Made by a program: the position numbers and the translations under genes. Of a DNA stretch of 7,555 bases, positions 6,605 to 7,555 are shown in pieces. This DNA is from Spirochaetaceae bacterium. Its GTDB lineage: Bacteria; Spirochaetota; Spirochaetia; DSM-27196; SKKC01. Below the pieces are notes generated by a model, which had not been told where the DNA came from, made no database searches, and worked only from the letters and a program-made list of their open reading frames with translations. Location: NCBI GenBank assembly GCA_003554375.1, contig PWGF01000315.1, positions 1 through 7,555 on the forward strand, written 5' to 3'. How positions within the stretch are numbered: position 1 is the first letter of the stretch; every line of letters starts with the position of its first letter.

Positions 6605-6885
6605 CCTAATCTGAGCGACTCGATCACCGCCTGGACATCTATCTCCCCGGGACTGTTGCCATATGCTTCGAGCGCGTGGCGTGGGAAATCGGTGAAAATG
6701 CCGTCGCTGCCGGCGGAGGCGAGACCACGGAGAAGTGGCGACAATTCGGCGGGGACGGGGACAACGGCGGCAGTCGGTGAACGCGGGAATCGGGGTAGGC
6801 AGAGATGCCTGCGGGGCCGGCATGTGTCGGCCCCGCTTTGAATAGGGGCGATACCGCTACGCCCGACTGCCTCCCGAGTACTCAC
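6601..6885 (-). pseudogene. C-terminal remnant of a glycerophosphodiester phosphodiesterase
   Basis: A 94-codon open frame (GTG at 6885, directly after an in-frame TAA) whose second half resembles only the C-terminus of GDPD-family enzymes. These hydrolyse glycerophosphodiesters to glycerol-3-phosphate and an alcohol. From about residue 40 it reads VVPVPAELSPLLRGLASAGS, followed by DGIFTDFP at residues 61-68 (6705-6682). This matches the family pattern of a penultimate strand, a helix with a Leu-rich face and the closing (V/S)DGI-(I/F)TD-(Y/F)P strand of the TIM barrel. The N-terminal barrel with the catalytic HRG, the ExD pair and the middle His is absent; typical members are about 240 residues or more. 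The first roughly 39 residues are Pro/Arg-rich, cross the 6811-6836 hairpin and look non-coding. I read this as decay or a deletion product. The family call rests on one motif region. Confidence 0.55.
6811..6836. terminator. Strong GC-rich hairpin after the membrane-protein gene, possible terminator
   Basis: GCGGGGCCG (6811-6819) pairs perfectly with CGGCCCCGC (6828-6836) around an 8-base loop. It lies about 70 bases after the stop of the membrane-protein gene and could end that transcript or stabilise its 3' end. On the minus strand the following bases are AGGCATC, with no T-run; on the plus strand only TTT follows. A classical Rho-independent terminator is therefore not clearly supported. 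It may instead be a REP-like palindrome. Confidence 0.35.
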
Positions 6886-6908
6886 TTAACGCGAGGATGT
6901 GGCAATAC

Positions 6909-7550
6909 CTACAACCCCAGAAGAGGCCACCGAGCCGGAACGGACACGAGATCATGCCATACTGGAACCGCAGCCGGCTGCACAAAACTGACGGCAGCGT
7001 ACGCCGTCAAGAGCGCAACCGTCAGGACTATTAGTGCCCTCCGGTGCCAGGGATAAGCATCTAGAACCGCCAGCACGATAAACGCGGCGAGGAGGAGACT
7101 CCCCGCGGCAGCCCTCCGGACAGCAAGCCAATTCAATTGGGCAATCATGTACGGCGGCACCGCCACATCGGCTACATCCTCCTCGTATCCGGAGAGAAGG
7201 CGCGTCTTGGTGACAAGCGAGGCAAGACGGTTCTGGTTCGTCTGGAGCTCCTCGAGTTTCGCGACATCAGGTACGCCATTGGGAAGAGCGGCGATCACGT
7301 GTTCGCGAAGAGTTCGCTCGTAGAGTGACTCGTTTGTCATGGCCGGCGGAATCGTCTCGTTAACCTCTTCGCGGTGTTCCACGATACCATCGAGAAGCGT
7401 TCGTTTGAGCAATGGATTCTTTGAAACGGTAGCCAGCACGAGCATTTCCCGCTCGCTCAAAGCCTCCTTGCGACGAAGCTGACGGGCATACTGCCGCAGG
7501 TCGCCTTCAACGGTATCCAGCTCAACGGCGGCATCGTCCGGCACTTCCAT
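6909..7550 (-). CDS. Unrecognised protein with two C-terminal membrane helices, 5' end uncertain
   Basis: I do not recognise a family. The first ATG in the window, at 7550, gives 213 residues, but the frame is open to the window edge with a Glu codon just upstream and too little sequence to see a Shine-Dalgarno site. The true start may therefore lie outside. Residues 1-140 are charged and mostly helical in character (for example LSEREMLVLATVSKNPLLKR at about 31-50), with no signal peptide. Two hydrophobic segments follow at about 148-165 and 171-190, separated by a short AYPWHRR loop. A 23-residue tail ending in WPLLGL closes the protein. This suggests a cytosolic helical domain tethered by a two-helix hairpin. 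It shares the strand of the MoxR cassette but is separated from it by about 360 bases containing a hairpin and a gene remnant, so joint function is not shown. Confidence 0.7.
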   Translation of the reverse strand: MEVPDDAAVELDTVEGDLRQYARQLRRKEALSEREMLVLATVSKNPLLKRTLLDGIVEHREEVNETIPPAMTNESLYERTLREHVIAALPNGVPDVAKLEELQTNQNRLASLVTKTRLLSGYEEDVADVAVPPYMIAQLNWLAVRRAAAGSLLLAAFIVLAVLDAYPWHRRALIVLTVALLTAYAAVSFVQPAAVPVWHDLVSVPARWPLLGL

Positions 7551-7555
7551 TTCCG

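Overview
This window comes from a bacterium of moderately high G+C content whose phylum cannot be read from the sequence. Every gene I can support lies on the minus strand, so transcription runs from high to low coordinates. There are no RNA genes, CRISPR arrays or insertion sequences, and the open frames on the plus strand look like shadows of the real genes.

In transcription order: 6909-7555 holds an unrecognised protein with two C-terminal membrane segments, whose start may lie beyond the window. The next roughly 360 bases, 6549-6908, hold a strong perfect hairpin (6811-6836), what looks like the C-terminal stub of a glycerophosphodiester phosphodiesterase (6601 to about 6768), and a short leader with a weak possible promoter. 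Then comes the core of the window, a three-gene cassette: a MoxR-family AAA+ ATPase (5589-6548), a DUF58 membrane-anchored vWA-like protein (4265-5521) and a large multi-pass transglutaminase-like protein of the TgpA/DUF3488 type (1932-4268). DUF58 and transglutaminase overlap by four bases (GTGA), which suggests translational coupling. This order is widespread in bacteria. The usual inference is that the ATPase remodels or activates the DUF58 partner at the membrane and the transglutaminase-like domain acts outside it, but the substrate is not known.

Downstream lie two unrelated class I SAM-dependent methyltransferases (1033-1791 and 59-883), separated from the cassette and from each other by gaps of over 100 bases. 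They look like small-molecule methyltransferases of unknown substrate and have no evident mechanistic link to the cassette.

The gene content is largely conventional. The unusual points are small-scale: three tiny ATGA-linked reading frames that step from just after the MoxR stop to the DUF58 start, two of their starts made by an 11-base tandem duplication; an open -1 frame with protein-like composition running past the transglutaminase stop, which suggests a displaced C-terminus or a 35-codon coupled frame; the phosphodiesterase stub; and a ten-base homopolymer directly after the last stop codon. I do not see a convincing new multi-gene system.
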